DNA from: Emiliania huxleyi CCMP1516
Taxonomy: Eukaryota; Haptophyta; Isochrysidales; Noelaerhabdaceae
NCBI RefSeq assembly: GCF_000372725.1
Contig: NW_005200416.1
Location: forward strand, 141,702 to 205,701
Length of the DNA stretch: 64,000 bases
Reading direction: 5' to 3'
Below the pieces are notes generated by a model. The model was not told where the DNA came from. It saw nothing but the letters and a program-made list of their open reading frames with translations, and did no database searches. Below are positions 40,935 to 51,846 of this stretch, one piece after another; within the stretch, counting starts at the first letter, position 1, and each line of letters starts with the position of its first letter. A program made the translations under genes and the position numbers.

Positions 40935-43900
40935 TCAGCCCCCGCTGCGGCCACCGGAGCCGTCGTCCGGCGCCTCCGAGTCCGTGAGCGTGACCCGCAC
41001 CGTGTCCGACTCACCCCACCGGCGCTGCTGCCCCACGTATGCGCGGTGGGTGTCTCTGTCCATCTCGACGGTGACGATGAGCGCCTCGCCGCTCCCCGTG
41101 GTCGCCGTCTCGAGCACGCTAATCCGCGGGTGGCGGTGCAAGTACGAGAGCCGCTCTCCAAGCCGTCCTGGCCATCAATGGAGGCAAGCAGGTGGTGGGC
41201 TGGAAGCCGCCGGTCGTTGATGCCGCGGTACGCGCGCCGCTCGCCGAGCAAAGTCACGGGCCATCTCGGGTAGTCTAGGGCCATCTCGGGTAGTCTAGGG
41301 CCATCTCGGGTGATCTCGGGTAGTGTCATCTCGGGTAGTCTCGGGTCATCTCGGTAGTCGGGTAGTCTCGGGCAATCTCGGGCAGCATAGTTACCGTCGC
41401 AAGGCAGCTCGAGCGTGTGCGACGAGCGGCCGCGAGCCTATCGATCACTAGCAGTGAACAGCTGAGGAGTCAGAAGCAACAGCGCAACTGCGACGAGCCG
41501 CTGCGCGCCTATTAATCAGTAACTAGCTAATGAACTGATTGGCCTTAATGAACCGCAGGTGCGACGAGCCGCCGCGCGCCTCGCGCAGATGCTCCGCGAT
41601 CATTCCGCGCAGCGCCTCCAGGTTCGTTCCGGCTAGGGCGGAGACGCGCACGCTCGGCCGCCCCTCCGCCTAATTAGCTAACTAACTAATTACTACTTAG
41701 TCAATTAGCCAGCGCACGCTCGGCCGTCCCTCCGCCGTGCTCGAGGCTGTGAGCAAGCCCGCGCCTTCCGCCTAGACGCTCGGAGACGGTTCAGGGAAGG
41801 TTCAGGGAAGGTTCAGGGAAACCTGCGAGACGGAGATGGTCCTCCGCCGCCTCCGCCGCCGCCGCCTCCGCCTCCCCCGGGCCGCCGCCGCCGCCTCCGC
41901 CGCCGCCGCCGCCGTCGCCGCCGCCGAGCAAGTCGCTCTTTGCGTGCACCTCGATGGTGCGAGCAAGTAGATCCTCGGGCAAGCACAGCTCGTTCCTACT
42001 CACAGCAGATCGCGTGAAGAGACGCTGTTCACAGCAAGATCCTCGGGCAAGCACAGCTCGTGCCGCAGCGTGGAGACCACTGTGTCGCGCTGGCGAACCG
42101 CTCGCGCACCTGCGGCTCATTTCTAATCAGTAACTGATTGGCCGCTGTGTCGCGCTGGCGAACCGCTCGCGGCACTCGCGCAGTCGACGACCAGAAGCAG
42201 CACGTCGCTCTCCCTCGCCGCCTGCTCGTGCCAGCAGCTGTGAAGAGACGCCGTTCACAGCAGCAGCAGCACGTCGCTCTCCCTCTCTCTCCTCTCCTCT
42301 CCCTCTCCCTCCCTCCCTCCCTCCCTCCCTCCCTCCCTCCCTCCCTCCCTCCCTCCCCCCCTCCTCCCTCTCTCTCGCCGCCTCTAGCGTCGAAGCGAAG
42401 CTCTGGACAAGGCCGTGCGGCAAGCTCTCGACGAAACCGACAGTGTCGACGTACACCACCTGAGGACTCATCGATCAAGTGAGTACCAGTCCATCCATTC
42501 ATAATGCCGTGTGTACGTACACCTCGCTGCCGTCGCTGAGCCGCCCGGCGCGGCGCTGCGTCTCGAGGCTCGCAAAGGGGGCGTCCTAATCTCGAGCAAT
42601 CTCGGGGTGATCTCGGCGCAATCTCGGCGCTGCGTCTCGAGGCTCGCAAAAGAGGCGTCCCTCGCCCGCCCCGCGTCGCCCGCCTGAGGGAGGCGGGCGT
42701 GCGCTCGTAATTAATTAATTGATATTCATGTTTAGTCAATTCAATGAGCGTCGCCCGCCTGCGCGAGTCGGGCGTGCAGCGCGCTCTTGCCCGCGTTGGT
42801 ATACCCGACGAGGCAGACGACCGGCACGCGGCACGCGGCGCCGTCATCGCGGCCTCTCCGCGCCCTCCGCCGGCTCGCCCTCGCCCGCGCCTCGGCGGCT
42901 AGCTGCCGCGAGAGGGCGCCTGGAGCGAGCCCAGACGGCTCCTAGACGGCTCCTAGGCGGCTCCTAGAGGGTGCATCGGGGGGGCGCCGATTCGCGCGTC
43001 GATTACGCGGCGGGACCGCTCGAGCTGCGTCTCGCCTGCGCATTAGCTGTTAATTCCTCAATCATTAATTAGTTAACCGCTCGCGCTGCGTCTCGCCTGG
43101 GCCACTCAGCTTGCCCGTCGCGCCTCGCTGCTGCGAGTGGGACGCGTCCGGGTCGACCAGCCGCGCTCGCTCGTACCTTCGAGATGTGGGGAGATGTGGG
43201 GAGGTGTGGGGAGATGTGGGGAGATGTGGGGAGGTGCGGGGAGATGCGGGGAGATGTTGGGCGATGATGGGCGATGCGGGGAGATGCGGGGAGATGCGGG
43301 GAGATGCGGGGAGGGAGATGGGGAGATGTGGGGAGATGTGGCGCTCGCTCGTACCGTAGTCGCGCGAGCTCGAGCTGGCGGCCGGCGGTTTGTGTGGTGG
43401 CACGCGCCTGGAAGATGCGCAGCATCAAATTAATTAAGTAATTGCTAATAAATTAGTAATTAATTGGCGCCTGGAAGATGCGTAGGATGACAGAAAAGCG
43501 ATCGACCACCGGGACGCCCCACCCCTCCGCCAGCCGCCTCTCCATCGCTGTCGAGCGGTTGTCGAGGCTCAGTCGGGAATAGTTAGAGAGTAAGATGCAA
43601 AAAACGAATCGTGATAATAATGACAAATTCGCCTGTCGAGAGGCACTCGAGGTTCAGAAAGGCGACGCAGCTCGGTGGCTCAAGCCCGCCGCCTGGATCC
43701 GCCGCGAGGTTACGCGAGATGAGCCGAGATAACCCGAGATGACCCGAGGTTACGCGAGATGAGCCGAGATCGATAGCGGTGGCTCGAGCGCGTCACCTCG
43801 CAGGGCGGCCTCCCGCTCCTCCTCCTCCTCCGCCGCCTCCGCCTCCTCCGCCTCCTCCGCCTCCTCCTCCGCCTCCTCCTCCTCAGCAGCGGCAGCGGCA

Positions 43901-44361
43901 GCACCGTCATCCTCACCGCCACTGGGCACGTCCACCTCCTGGCTCCGCAGATCAGCCGGCGCAGCCTCGGCAGCCGCACGAAGCGGAACACCCCGCCCAT
44001 CGGCGGCGGCGCGTGCGGCGGCGATCGCCTGCGCTATCCGCGCCACCTGACCCTTGCCAAGGTGAGCACGGCCGCCTTGGAAGGCCACCGTCTCCTCTCC
44101 GCACACCTCCCAGCCCGGGATTGCTCGAGCGAGCTCTCTCGCCTCTTGCAGCCGCGCGGCGGCCGCGGCATGTCCGACCCGCTCGGCCGGACCGCGCTTC
44201 CAACGAGGCTGGACAATGAAGACCTGCGTCGTCGCGAGCCCACGAGAGGTTGTCCGACAGAGCTGGTGCGCCGACGGACCTTGGGCTGCAAAAGTGAGCC
44301 TTACAGCTTTGACGCACGCGCCGTCCCGCACGTTGCAACCCATCATGGCGACGCATTTCAT
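40935..44361 (-). CDS. HflX/GTPBP6-family GTPase, many short introns
   Basis: The ATG at 44361 begins a presequence-like leader with few acidic residues, suggesting mitochondrion or plastid. The N-terminal HflX domain (V-F-I-V-Q-P-R-W-K-R-G-P; G-K-G-Q-V-A-R-I) is in the same exon. Next come R-F-S-V-I-L-R-I-F-Q + A-R-A-T-T-Q-T-A-G-R-Q-L-E-L-A-R-L-R-Y; S-G-P-G-E-T-Q-L-E-R-S-R-R-V-I-D-A-R-I; Y-T-N-A-G-K-S-A-L (P-loop part, about 42800); V-Y-V-D-T-V-G-F-V-E-S-L-P-H (G3, about 42450); D-V-L-L-L-V-V-D-C; and S-V-R-V-S-A-L-A-G-T-N-L-E-A-L (G5, about 41650). The C-terminal domain ends at 40935. HflX proteins act on stalled or immature ribosomes. At least nine introns show duplicated exon edges, mostly GC-AG. 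Introns also hold a GGGGAGATGT repeat (43184-43345), a (CCCT)n tract (42297-42358) and CTCGGGTA repeats (41258-41380). Confidence 0.85.
42238..42263. repeat. Short palindromic intron element, copy 3 (copy 2 at 42013-42037)
   Basis: ctgtgaagagacgccgttca cagcag. It differs from the 5271 copy by one base. Copy 2 (cgtgaagagacgctgttcac agcaag) lies between two copies of gatcctcgggcaagcacagc in the neighbouring HflX intron. Confidence 0.75.
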
Positions 44362-46166
44362 GTGCGAGCTCTCCTGTGGTCACGCCGGCCGGCCGCCGCC
44401 CGTCCCAAGTCTATCAAAGAGATACTCGAGTATTTCCCATTTCGTGCACAAAGAGCACAAAGGTGGCACCCTCGGCCAGCTGAAGCTCTCGACTCGTCGA
44501 CCGAGCTCTGGACGATGCCGACCTCAAACCACCAGCGCCAGCAACGACGTGCCGCGGCTCGCCGCGCCGCTGTTGCGACCGACGACGTGCCCGACGCCGT
44601 CCCGCGGCCGAAAGGAAGAGGCCCGCGCAACCACTTCTGGGACCCGCGGCCGCCGGGCGTGCGGCGGCACAACGAGTCGAACGAACCGAACCAGCGCAGA
44701 GCGGCGCGTCTCGCGAGCGCCCGCGGCCGCCACGCCGACGCCGTCCGCGGCCGACGGTGGTCGCGAATCAACGCGGCGCGGTGCAACGAGGCCAAGTCCT
44801 TCCAGGCTCCCGCCAGCAGCGCCTCGTGGCGTGGGCTGCACGGCCCTTCGAGACGGCCCGGGGGGCGGTGAGAGACCTCTCCCGCCGGCATGGCGCACTA
44901 TATCACCCGTAGAGGCCTCTCTGTAGTCGCCTTTTGGCACCTCCTCTCTCCACGCCGCCGATTAGACCTCGCCGCATCGCATCGCCCCCTTCCCTGCCCG
45001 TCGCCCTCCTGAGCTCTCCCTCCTTCGCTCCAGCCATGCACAGGACGGCTGGACCATTGGCCCGCGTGCCAGGCGTCCGGGACGGCCGGGTATCGGCTCC
45101 GTACTTTGAGCCCTCTTGGGCCACCCTCGCGTCCACCGGCCGGCAGAGCACCGCTTGGGCGACTCAGACGGCCCGCCCGACCAGCGCGTTCGATCGTGCC
45201 GCCCCCACAGCGTCAGTGGCGTGCGTGGGGTGGCAGGCGGCGTCAGCGCAGCCCCTCGTGGGGGTGCCCACCGCTCTCCTCTCACCGCTCCCCCCCGCCC
45301 GTGGCACCCCACACACTCGTCCCTCCTCAGGGGCGCAAGGCGGCACGGCACGTTCAGCGCTTGCCTCGGCCCACCTCGCCTTCACGCCCGCCACCGCGAC
45401 CAAGGAGGTGGCCTCGGCGGCCCAGATGAAGCCTGTGCGGCTCGTTTGGGAGCCGCATGCCGTCCCTCTCTCGCCGGCGCTGCTCACCACGCCCAAGCCT
45501 ACGCCGAGGAACCCGTCGCGCCCGTCGCTCACGAGCTGGTGGCTCGCATCGACCGAGCCGTCCAGCTTTCTCACGCCCTGCCCACGATCAAATTCGAGAC
45601 GACCAACATCCGACCACAAAAAAGGCCCGCGCGTGCTGCGCGGGCCGGCGAGCGACTAGCGAGCCAACCTGCTAGTGTATGTAAATAAGGAGACGAGTCA
45701 ACTTTGATGGGGGCAGCCAAATTTGTCGGTGGACCGCAAATCGTGGAGTTGCGAGTCACGCTCGGGCAGACAGCATCGATGCCGTCGCCGGACGCGGCGG
45801 CGAGGCACACGGCGGCCACCCGTCCCATGTTATCTCTTAAATAATAAACAAAAACGCGCCTGTTCTATCTACTGTGAGATGGGTAAAAAGGAACAGGCTC
45901 CCGCCCTTGCGATCTTTGTGCAGGGTTCTTTGTGGGTGTGGTCGGCGACTAGCCGGGGTCGTCCTCCCGATGGGGGGCTATAGGTATAGCACTAACTAGC
46001 CGTCTTCCACATGCATGGTCCCTCGTGAATAATCTATTAACATCGAAGTTTAGAAGTTATTAAACAAGACAACTCTCTCTCACAGCGGACAGGCTCGACA
46101 CAGGTGCGAACTGGCGCGTGCTAGCACTATCCCAGGCACACTACCGGAGCCGCCTAAGCGACTCCG
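44362..46166. other. Unassigned region upstream of HflX
   Basis: Two plus frames (44515-44871, Arg-rich with R-N-H-F-W-D-P-R-P-P-G-V-R-R-H; and 44934-45659, Ser/Pro/Ala-rich) could be exons, but no domain is recognised. A strong GC hairpin, ggcccgcgcg-tgctg-cgcgggcc, lies at about 45625-45650. Confidence 0.4.
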
Positions 46167-47300
46167 TTAAGAACGGCAATCAATGCACTTAGCTCCGTGC
46201 ACAATGCCGCTCTCCCCGCACGCTAGCTCGTTCACCGTCTGCCACGCCACGGCGGTGTGGAGAACGACAGACAAGCGCTGCATCTGCAGCCCGTGCCAGT
46301 TCTTGGTGGTCCATGTGACCTCATCGAGGTGCTGAGCGTGCGAAAGTTTGTTACTCAGCTGGTCCGCCGCCTGCCGAAGAATTTTGCGGACGCCGTCCCC
46401 GAAGCCGCCGAACGTCTCGAAGTCGAGCAGACGCAGGTCGCAATTCTTCTCCCGCGCGAACCGGTAGTCGCCCTTCTCGTAGGGGGCCGTCACAGGTGCC
46501 TCCGCCTCCGCCTCCCCCTCACTTTCCCCCTCCTCCTCCTCCGCTGCCGCCGCCGCCTTTGCATCTTCGGCTTCCCCCCCCCCCCTCCCCCCCCCCCCCC
46601 TCCGGCCGTGGCCATGCAGCATGCCCTATCACTAAGTCGAGCAGCGCCCGCTCGGTGTTGCCGAAGGCGACAAAAGCCCCCTTCCAGCCGAGCCGGTCGC
46701 CCCCCTTGCACGCAAGCGAGCTCGTAAGTTTCAAGTCGCCAACGAGGCGCGCATGCCCCTTGCCGATGTTCGCCGCCGCCACGTCAGGTTGTTTTGGGTT
46801 ACTGTAACTGAGGTGTGCAGTCGGCTCCATCTCGATGAGCATGCCCCACGCCGAGCGAAGGGTCTTGACGAGTCGTTTGAGCAGGAATTTGTGCCTTGTC
46901 GCGTGCTTCGCACGCGGGTTGACCATTGCGGCATCGCCGAGTTCTTCGTGCGGCTTGCCGTTTGGCGCCTTCTTGCCTGCCTCCACCGCCTGGCAGGCAA
47001 CATCGAGCGGGAGGCCGAGGCGGCGCTGAACTGTAATGCGCATCGCCCACGTCTCCATCTTCATATCATCCCGCATGGGGATCGCATTCCTGGCTGACTG
47101 CACGACGAAACGAATCGCCTCGCGCCAGCACTTGTGGTTCTTGCGCCTGCCAGTCTGCTTGCCTTTGGCAGGCTTGTAGCGGCCGCCCTGCCGGGATGCC
47201 TCGCTGACGAAGGCTTCGGCGAGGGCGAGCCAGTTGCGACATGGTGTACGCCGGAGGTGTACCGTCGCTGCGCCTGCTGTAAGAATTCGCTGGTAGAGAC
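46167..47300 (-). mobile_element. Retroelement-like ORF remnant with PD-(D/E)xK-like motif
   Basis: Two frames in sequence. The upstream one (to about 46620) reads R-K-N-H-K-C-W-R-E-A-I-R-F-V-V-Q, K-F-L-L-K-R-L-V-K-T-L-R-S-A-W, then N-P-K-Q-P-D-V-A-A-A-N and H-A-R-L-V-G-D-L-K-L-T-S, and K-G-A-F-V-A-F-G-N-T-E. The second (46490-46167) reads L-R-L-L-D-F-E-T-F-G-G-F-G-D-G-V-R-K-I-L and D-E-V-T-W-T-T-K-N-W-H-G-L-Q. Pro-Asp followed by Asp-x-Lys is the signature of restriction-like nucleases found at the C-terminus of some non-LTR elements. The G/C homopolymer tract at 46575-46605 breaks the frame between the two parts. No reverse transcriptase was seen upstream. A shorter homologue is at 39.4 kb. 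Confidence 0.45.
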
Positions 47301-48693
47301 GAGAACTCCGGAAGAGGCAGCAGCTCCGCCGCCGGCGTAAGGTTGGGCGGGTGGTAGCGGCGCTGTCGCGCCGGCTTGGCCTCCTGTTTAGAAGAAAAAA
47401 GAGCGAGTGTGTGTGTGTGTGTGTGTGGCCCGGCCTAGGGCCCGGCCAGACGAGGTGGATGGGTTGGGAGCGAGGGGGCGGAAGTGTGCAGTGCGGTAGA
47501 TGGTCAGAGTGCCGCAATTGTCTCGAGACCCTTTCGCCCTTGTACCCTTGCCTGTACGGAATTTCCTTTCTTTTTTCACGCCTGCGAAGAGAGAGATTTG
47601 TGATTGGAAAAAATGCAGTTTACTACGTTTTGAGCTTTTCTCTTGGCTAGTGCCATTTCACTGTGACACAGCTCGCGTTACAACACCTTGATTTGGCCAT
47701 GCGCGAAAAAGGTACATTTGGGGGGGTCGCAGCTGCCTCTGCGCGTCCTGTGGATGTACCTTTGTCGCGCTCCGGAGATGACTCGACGCCGCTGAGATCG
47801 GAGATCAAGCTCTGACAGGTCGCACGTCGCTCCTTTGACGCCGACGTGATTTACCCGTGCAGATCACATCAGGACACGGTCTCGACGCGCTCGGTACGAC
47901 GCCTGCGACCCGTCTCGGGTCAGGTGGCACGACGCTCATCGCGCCTGCCAGCGCTGCCGTGCAGGTTGCCACGACAAGGTCGAGAACGCTTCTATACGCT
48001 CGCCCAGCCTTCCTTTCCATCCCATTAGGCAGCCTGGGAACGGTGGCGATCAGAGGCAAAGCCTACGAGGGGTGGTGGAACCACATGTCACGGCTACTGC
48101 CGGCTCGACCCCACGATAGCCTCCGAAGGCTGACTTTGAGGCACCATCATCGGACGATGTCGACGAGTTGGGTCGCTCTCGCGGTAGCCAGATGACCTCT
48201 CATACTAGGAGCATCGGCCATGGCCGCAGGGAGCGCGGGGGAGGGCGCTGGAAGCAACACGGAGCTCCGTTGGAGACGTTTTCAAGATTAGCGTGTCAGA
48301 GTGAAATGGCACTAGCCCTTGCAGATTACACACTCCAAGAGCTTTTCTCTTGCAGATTACTACACACCACACAATCCACCTTGCAGATTACTACACACCA
48401 CACATTCCACCTTGCAGATTACTACTGAGGAGGTGGAGTGCGTGTGTGTGCTCACAGCACATCAGCGAGGACGACGGCGTCCTGACGGGCTGAGAACAAA
48501 GAACTCCTGCCGAGTCTAATTCTTTCCTTTGAACTAGCCTTTGAAAACTGAACAGTTTTTTACGTACATCCCGCTCTGCCCTTGCCTATGCCCACAACGT
48601 CAACCCTTCACCGACAGCAGACACAGCGTGTGCGTGCGTACGGTACTCACATCTCGAACTCATGCTATCTCCCACTCCCCGCGGGTCGCATCG
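47301..48693. other. Intergenic with GT tract and 31-bp repeats
   Basis: (GT)n at 47407-47427. A tandem repeat of about 31 bp, cttgcagattactacacacc plus acacattccac, occupies 48318-48427 in about three and a half copies. No gene recognised. Confidence 0.5.
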
Positions 48694-51567
48694 TCACGAG
48701 TCCATCCGAGGGAAGAGGTCGCGGCACCACGCGTGCACCGCGTAGCCCGCGTCTGCGATCAAGTCCCACCACTGCTGGAAGACCAGCGTCCGGCAGAGCT
48801 CGCGCGCCACCGGCGAACTGCGCAGGTAGAGCTGCGTCGCCGCCTCCATCTGCTGCAACTTGTCCTAAGTACGATCCACTGACCGGTGAGTGGGTCTGGA
48901 CGGGTCGCCGCCTCCGCCTGCTGCGGGCGTGTCCTCGTCGCTCTCGATCATCGAGACGCCGCTCGACGGCGGCTCGATCCGGAAGTACGAGGCGCCTGCG
49001 CATTGAGGATGAGGAGACGAGGGCTCCAAAGAGAAGGGGAGGGATGTCAACCGCGTACCTGCGCCGCCTCTCCGGCTCGCAAGATCTCAATCGCTCGGGC
49101 GTCTCTCGGCGGCATCTCGGCTCCTCCCCGCCTGGCGCCAGCTCCGCCACCGCCTCGGGGACGGCTGTTGTGGAGGCGGGGCGCGAGGAGCCCGTCCCGA
49201 GCGAGACAACGACGCCTAATTGATTACTAATTCGTTAGTTAATTAATTAGGCGCGAGGAGCCCGTCCCGAGCGAGACAACGACGCCTAATTGATTACTAA
49301 TTCGTTAGTTAATTAATTAGGCGCGAGGAGCCCGTCCCGAGCGAGACAACGACGCCTAATTGATTACTAATTCGTTAGTTAATTAATTAGGCGCGAGGAG
49401 CCCGTCCCGAGCGAGACAACGACGCCTAATTGATTACTAATTCGTTAGTTAATTAATTAGGCGCGAGGAGCCCGTCCCGAGCGAGACAACGACGCCTAAT
49501 TGATTACTAATTCGTTAGTTAATTAATTAGGCGCGAGGAGCCCGTCCCGAGCGAGACAACGACGCCGATGCGGCGGTGCGGCCACAGCGCGCGCGCCTCC
49601 CGCAGCGCGATCAGCGTGGGGTTGTTTGCCACCAGGCCGCCGTCGGCAAACGAGCGGCCGCCGAGGCGAGTGCGCGGGAAGATGGACGGGGCAGCCGAAG
49701 TCGCCTCCACCGCCTGCCACATCTCTGCCTCGCTCGTCCCCGCCAGCGGCGCCTCCGCGCCCTCCTCCCCCCCCTCCCCAGCCCTGCGCCTCTGCCGCTC
49801 CCTCCGCCGCTTCACCCGCTGCCCGAGGTTCGCCGGAGTGGCGCGGTAAGTGCGGAACAGAAACGGCTCCAGCCCGCCGCCGCGGCGGCGGCACGACGCC
49901 ACGGCAAAGGCGCGCGGCCCCGCCGCGTTCCACGACGAGGAGAGCCAGCGGCGCTGCCTGTGGCGGGCTGATTAGTTGATTAGTGGACCAGTTCGTTAAT
50001 CAGGTGAGTACTTCGGCGCTGTTCTGCTTACTTAACCAGTTGATGGTGAGTTGAGGAAGTGCTAGCTGCTAACTAGCCAGACATCAGCTGCATGCAGAGG
50101 GGCGGGCGACTCGATTCGTGAGTCACTTGCTCCCTGTCATGACTACTCGCTCCCTATGATGAGTAGTCCGCCCATACTCGTGAGTCACTTTGCTCCCTGT
50201 GACGACTACTCGGCTGCCTCCGTAGGGGCTGGCGCGTGCCGCACAGCTCGAGCATGAACTCGCGCCTTTGTTAATCAATTGCTCTTAATTAAAGTCACTA
50301 ATTAATTAATTAAGAGCTCGAGCATGAACTCGCGCCTTTGTTACTCAGTGAAAGAGTGACTCATTACAGGCCAGGGATGAACTCAAGGGCTCGAGCAACA
50401 ACTCGCGCCGCCGGTCGAGGCAGAGGTGCCCGTCGCGCCACAGGTGGCCGTAGGAGCGGGCGTCGGGGGCGAAGCAGCGCTCCTGCAGCATCCGCAGCGC
50501 GCGGCGCGCCATGTGCGTCGCCTCGCCCGGCGCGGGGTACTTGTTCAGGAAGAGGGCGCCTAATTCATTCATTACCTCATCAGTGATTAATTAATTAGGC
50601 GCGGGGGACGTGTTCAGGACGGGGAGGGCGCCGCAGCCGCCGATGGAGGTGCCTAGTTCACCCATTGATTCACTAACGAATTGAGACTACGAGGGCGCCG
50701 CAGCCGCCGGTGGTGGTGCCCGCGACTAGCTCGAACAGCGACGAGAGCGGCTTGCCAGTCTGCAGCTCCATCTCCTGAGGTGCGCAGGAGCGGCGCGCTG
50801 AGGAGAGGATTCGACAGCCGGCGGCCATCTCTTCTGGCAGCTCCGTCGCCTCGGCGATCACCAGCAGGTTGCGGCCCCGCATCCCTCCGCCATCCATGCA
50901 GAGGACGTTCACAGGCCGGCTCGACCGCCGCCGCTTCGCAGCCCTCGGCAGCGGCGGAGGCGGAGGCCTGGAGCGGCCGCGGGCGGCGGCGAAGCGGTCG
51001 GCGGCCCACCTGCCGAGCCACAACAACTAACGATTCGTTCCCGGCAAGAGCTAACTGTATGCGTCCTTCACCTGCCGAGCCATATCAATTAACTAACGGC
51101 TAATTAGTTGACTGTATGTCGCCCACCTGCCGAGCCGCGCCGAGCCGCGCCGCAGCCAGCCGAGGCCGGGAGCGGGGAGCAGGTACGAGAGTAGCCAGCG
51201 CACCGCCGCGACAGGGCCCTGATCGCGGTCGACGTCCGCCGGGACGGACTGCGGCGGCGAGGGTGGCGAGGCGGAGGCGGTGTCGGCGGCGGCGAGAGTG
51301 GGAGAGTGTGGCGCGGCGCGGGCGTGAGTGTGCGTGGCGGATGAGCGTGGGTTGGTGCGGCGGCGTGGACGCGCATCTCCAGCGGCGCGTGGCTTGGTCA
51401 GAGAGGCGACTCGGAAGCGGCGCCTGGACGCGCAGCACGAGGAGGAGCGTGAGGAGCGCGAGCGGAGAGAGCTTGGTGGTGGTGAGCAGGACGAGGCCGG
51501 TCCCGCGCGCGAGTGTGCCACCGGCGCCGATGAGTGGGGCCAGCGGCAGCGCAAGCGCAGTCGTCAT
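48694..51567 (-). CDS. Patatin-like (iPLA2-type) phospholipase with N-terminal membrane segment
   Basis: The ATG at 51567 encodes hydrophobic segments (T-G-L-V-L-L-T-T-T-K-L-S-P-L-A-L-L-T-L-L). The patatin domain follows: V-N-V-L-C-M-D-G-G-G-M-R-G-R-N-L (oxyanion loop, about 50905); G-K-P-L-S-S-L-F-E-L-V-A-G (about 50730) spliced to T-S-I-G-G-C-G with the nucleophile Ser; then A-L-F-L-N-K-Y-P-A-P-G-E; and A-A-P-S-I-F-P ... F-A-D-G-G-L-V-A-N-N-P-T (catalytic Asp in D-G-G, about 49640). V-V-S-L-G-T-G-S-S-R continues across the five-unit 70-bp array (49565-49216). The last exon ends F-Q-Q-W-W-D-L-I-A-D-A-G-Y-A-V-H-A-W-C, stop at 48694. The enzyme hydrolyses acyl esters of membrane lipids. Introns 50719-50653 and 50631-50560 enclose a 21-nt microexon. 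Edges are almost all GC-AG with duplicated copies. Divergent from DR1 with 280 bp between starts. Confidence 0.8.
49181..49565 (-). repeat. Five perfect tandem copies of a 70-bp intron-like unit
   Basis: The segment gcgcgaggagcccgtcccga plus gcgagacaacgacgcc starts at 49181, 49251, 49321, 49391, 49461 and 49531, separated by five identical 34-bp AT-rich spacers. On the coding (minus) strand each 70-bp unit begins GCGTCGTTGTCTCGC and ends CTAACGAATTAGTAATCAATTAG. The total from 49565 to 49216 is 350 bp, exactly 5 x 70. Each unit by itself looks like a GC-AG intron with a CTAAC branch point. The translated exon copy V-V-S-L-G-T-G-S-S-R continues correctly only from the last copy. Confidence 0.95.
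50632..50652 (-). other. 21-nt microexon carrying the phospholipase nucleophile
   Basis: Bounded by CTAG before 50652 and a GC donor at 50631. It encodes the G-T-S-I-G-G-C-G elbow together with single bases from its neighbours. The flanking introns are 67 and 72 nt. Confidence 0.65.
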
Positions 51568-51846
51568 TCTGCGCGACCAGCTTGTGTGTGGCTGGCGCTT
51601 TGAGCTGGCCTCCGCCGAGTCTCTCGGGCGGACAAAAAGAATTTTGTGGTTTTACGCCTGCAGCGCACGGGCCACGCCACGCAAAGCCGGCCCGCAGTCT
51701 GCCGGGAGGCTGTCTGAGGAAGGCCTGGCAAGCGCGCGCCCGCCTCCTCCGCGGCCATGCCCTCCGCCCGGGCGAGCGAGCAACAAAGATTGAAGGCGGA
51801 TCGCCATCCAGTGCGATGGTGTTTTTTTAGAGAGATTAATTTTTTA

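Noticed and set aside
45625-45650. GC hairpin as a bacterial-type terminator.
   Set aside because: The genome is eukaryotic; the hairpin is noted but has no supported terminator role.
49181-49565. CRISPR-like array of identical repeats and spacers.
   Set aside because: The spacers are identical to each other, the unit sits inside a eukaryotic gene, and the repeats are coding-exon copies.
50687-50720. Loss of the phospholipase nucleophile (G-T-T-T-G instead of G-x-S-x-G).
   Set aside because: The Thr version lies in the duplicated copy that a GC-AG splice removes; the exonic copy has G-T-S-I-G, so the enzyme is probably intact.
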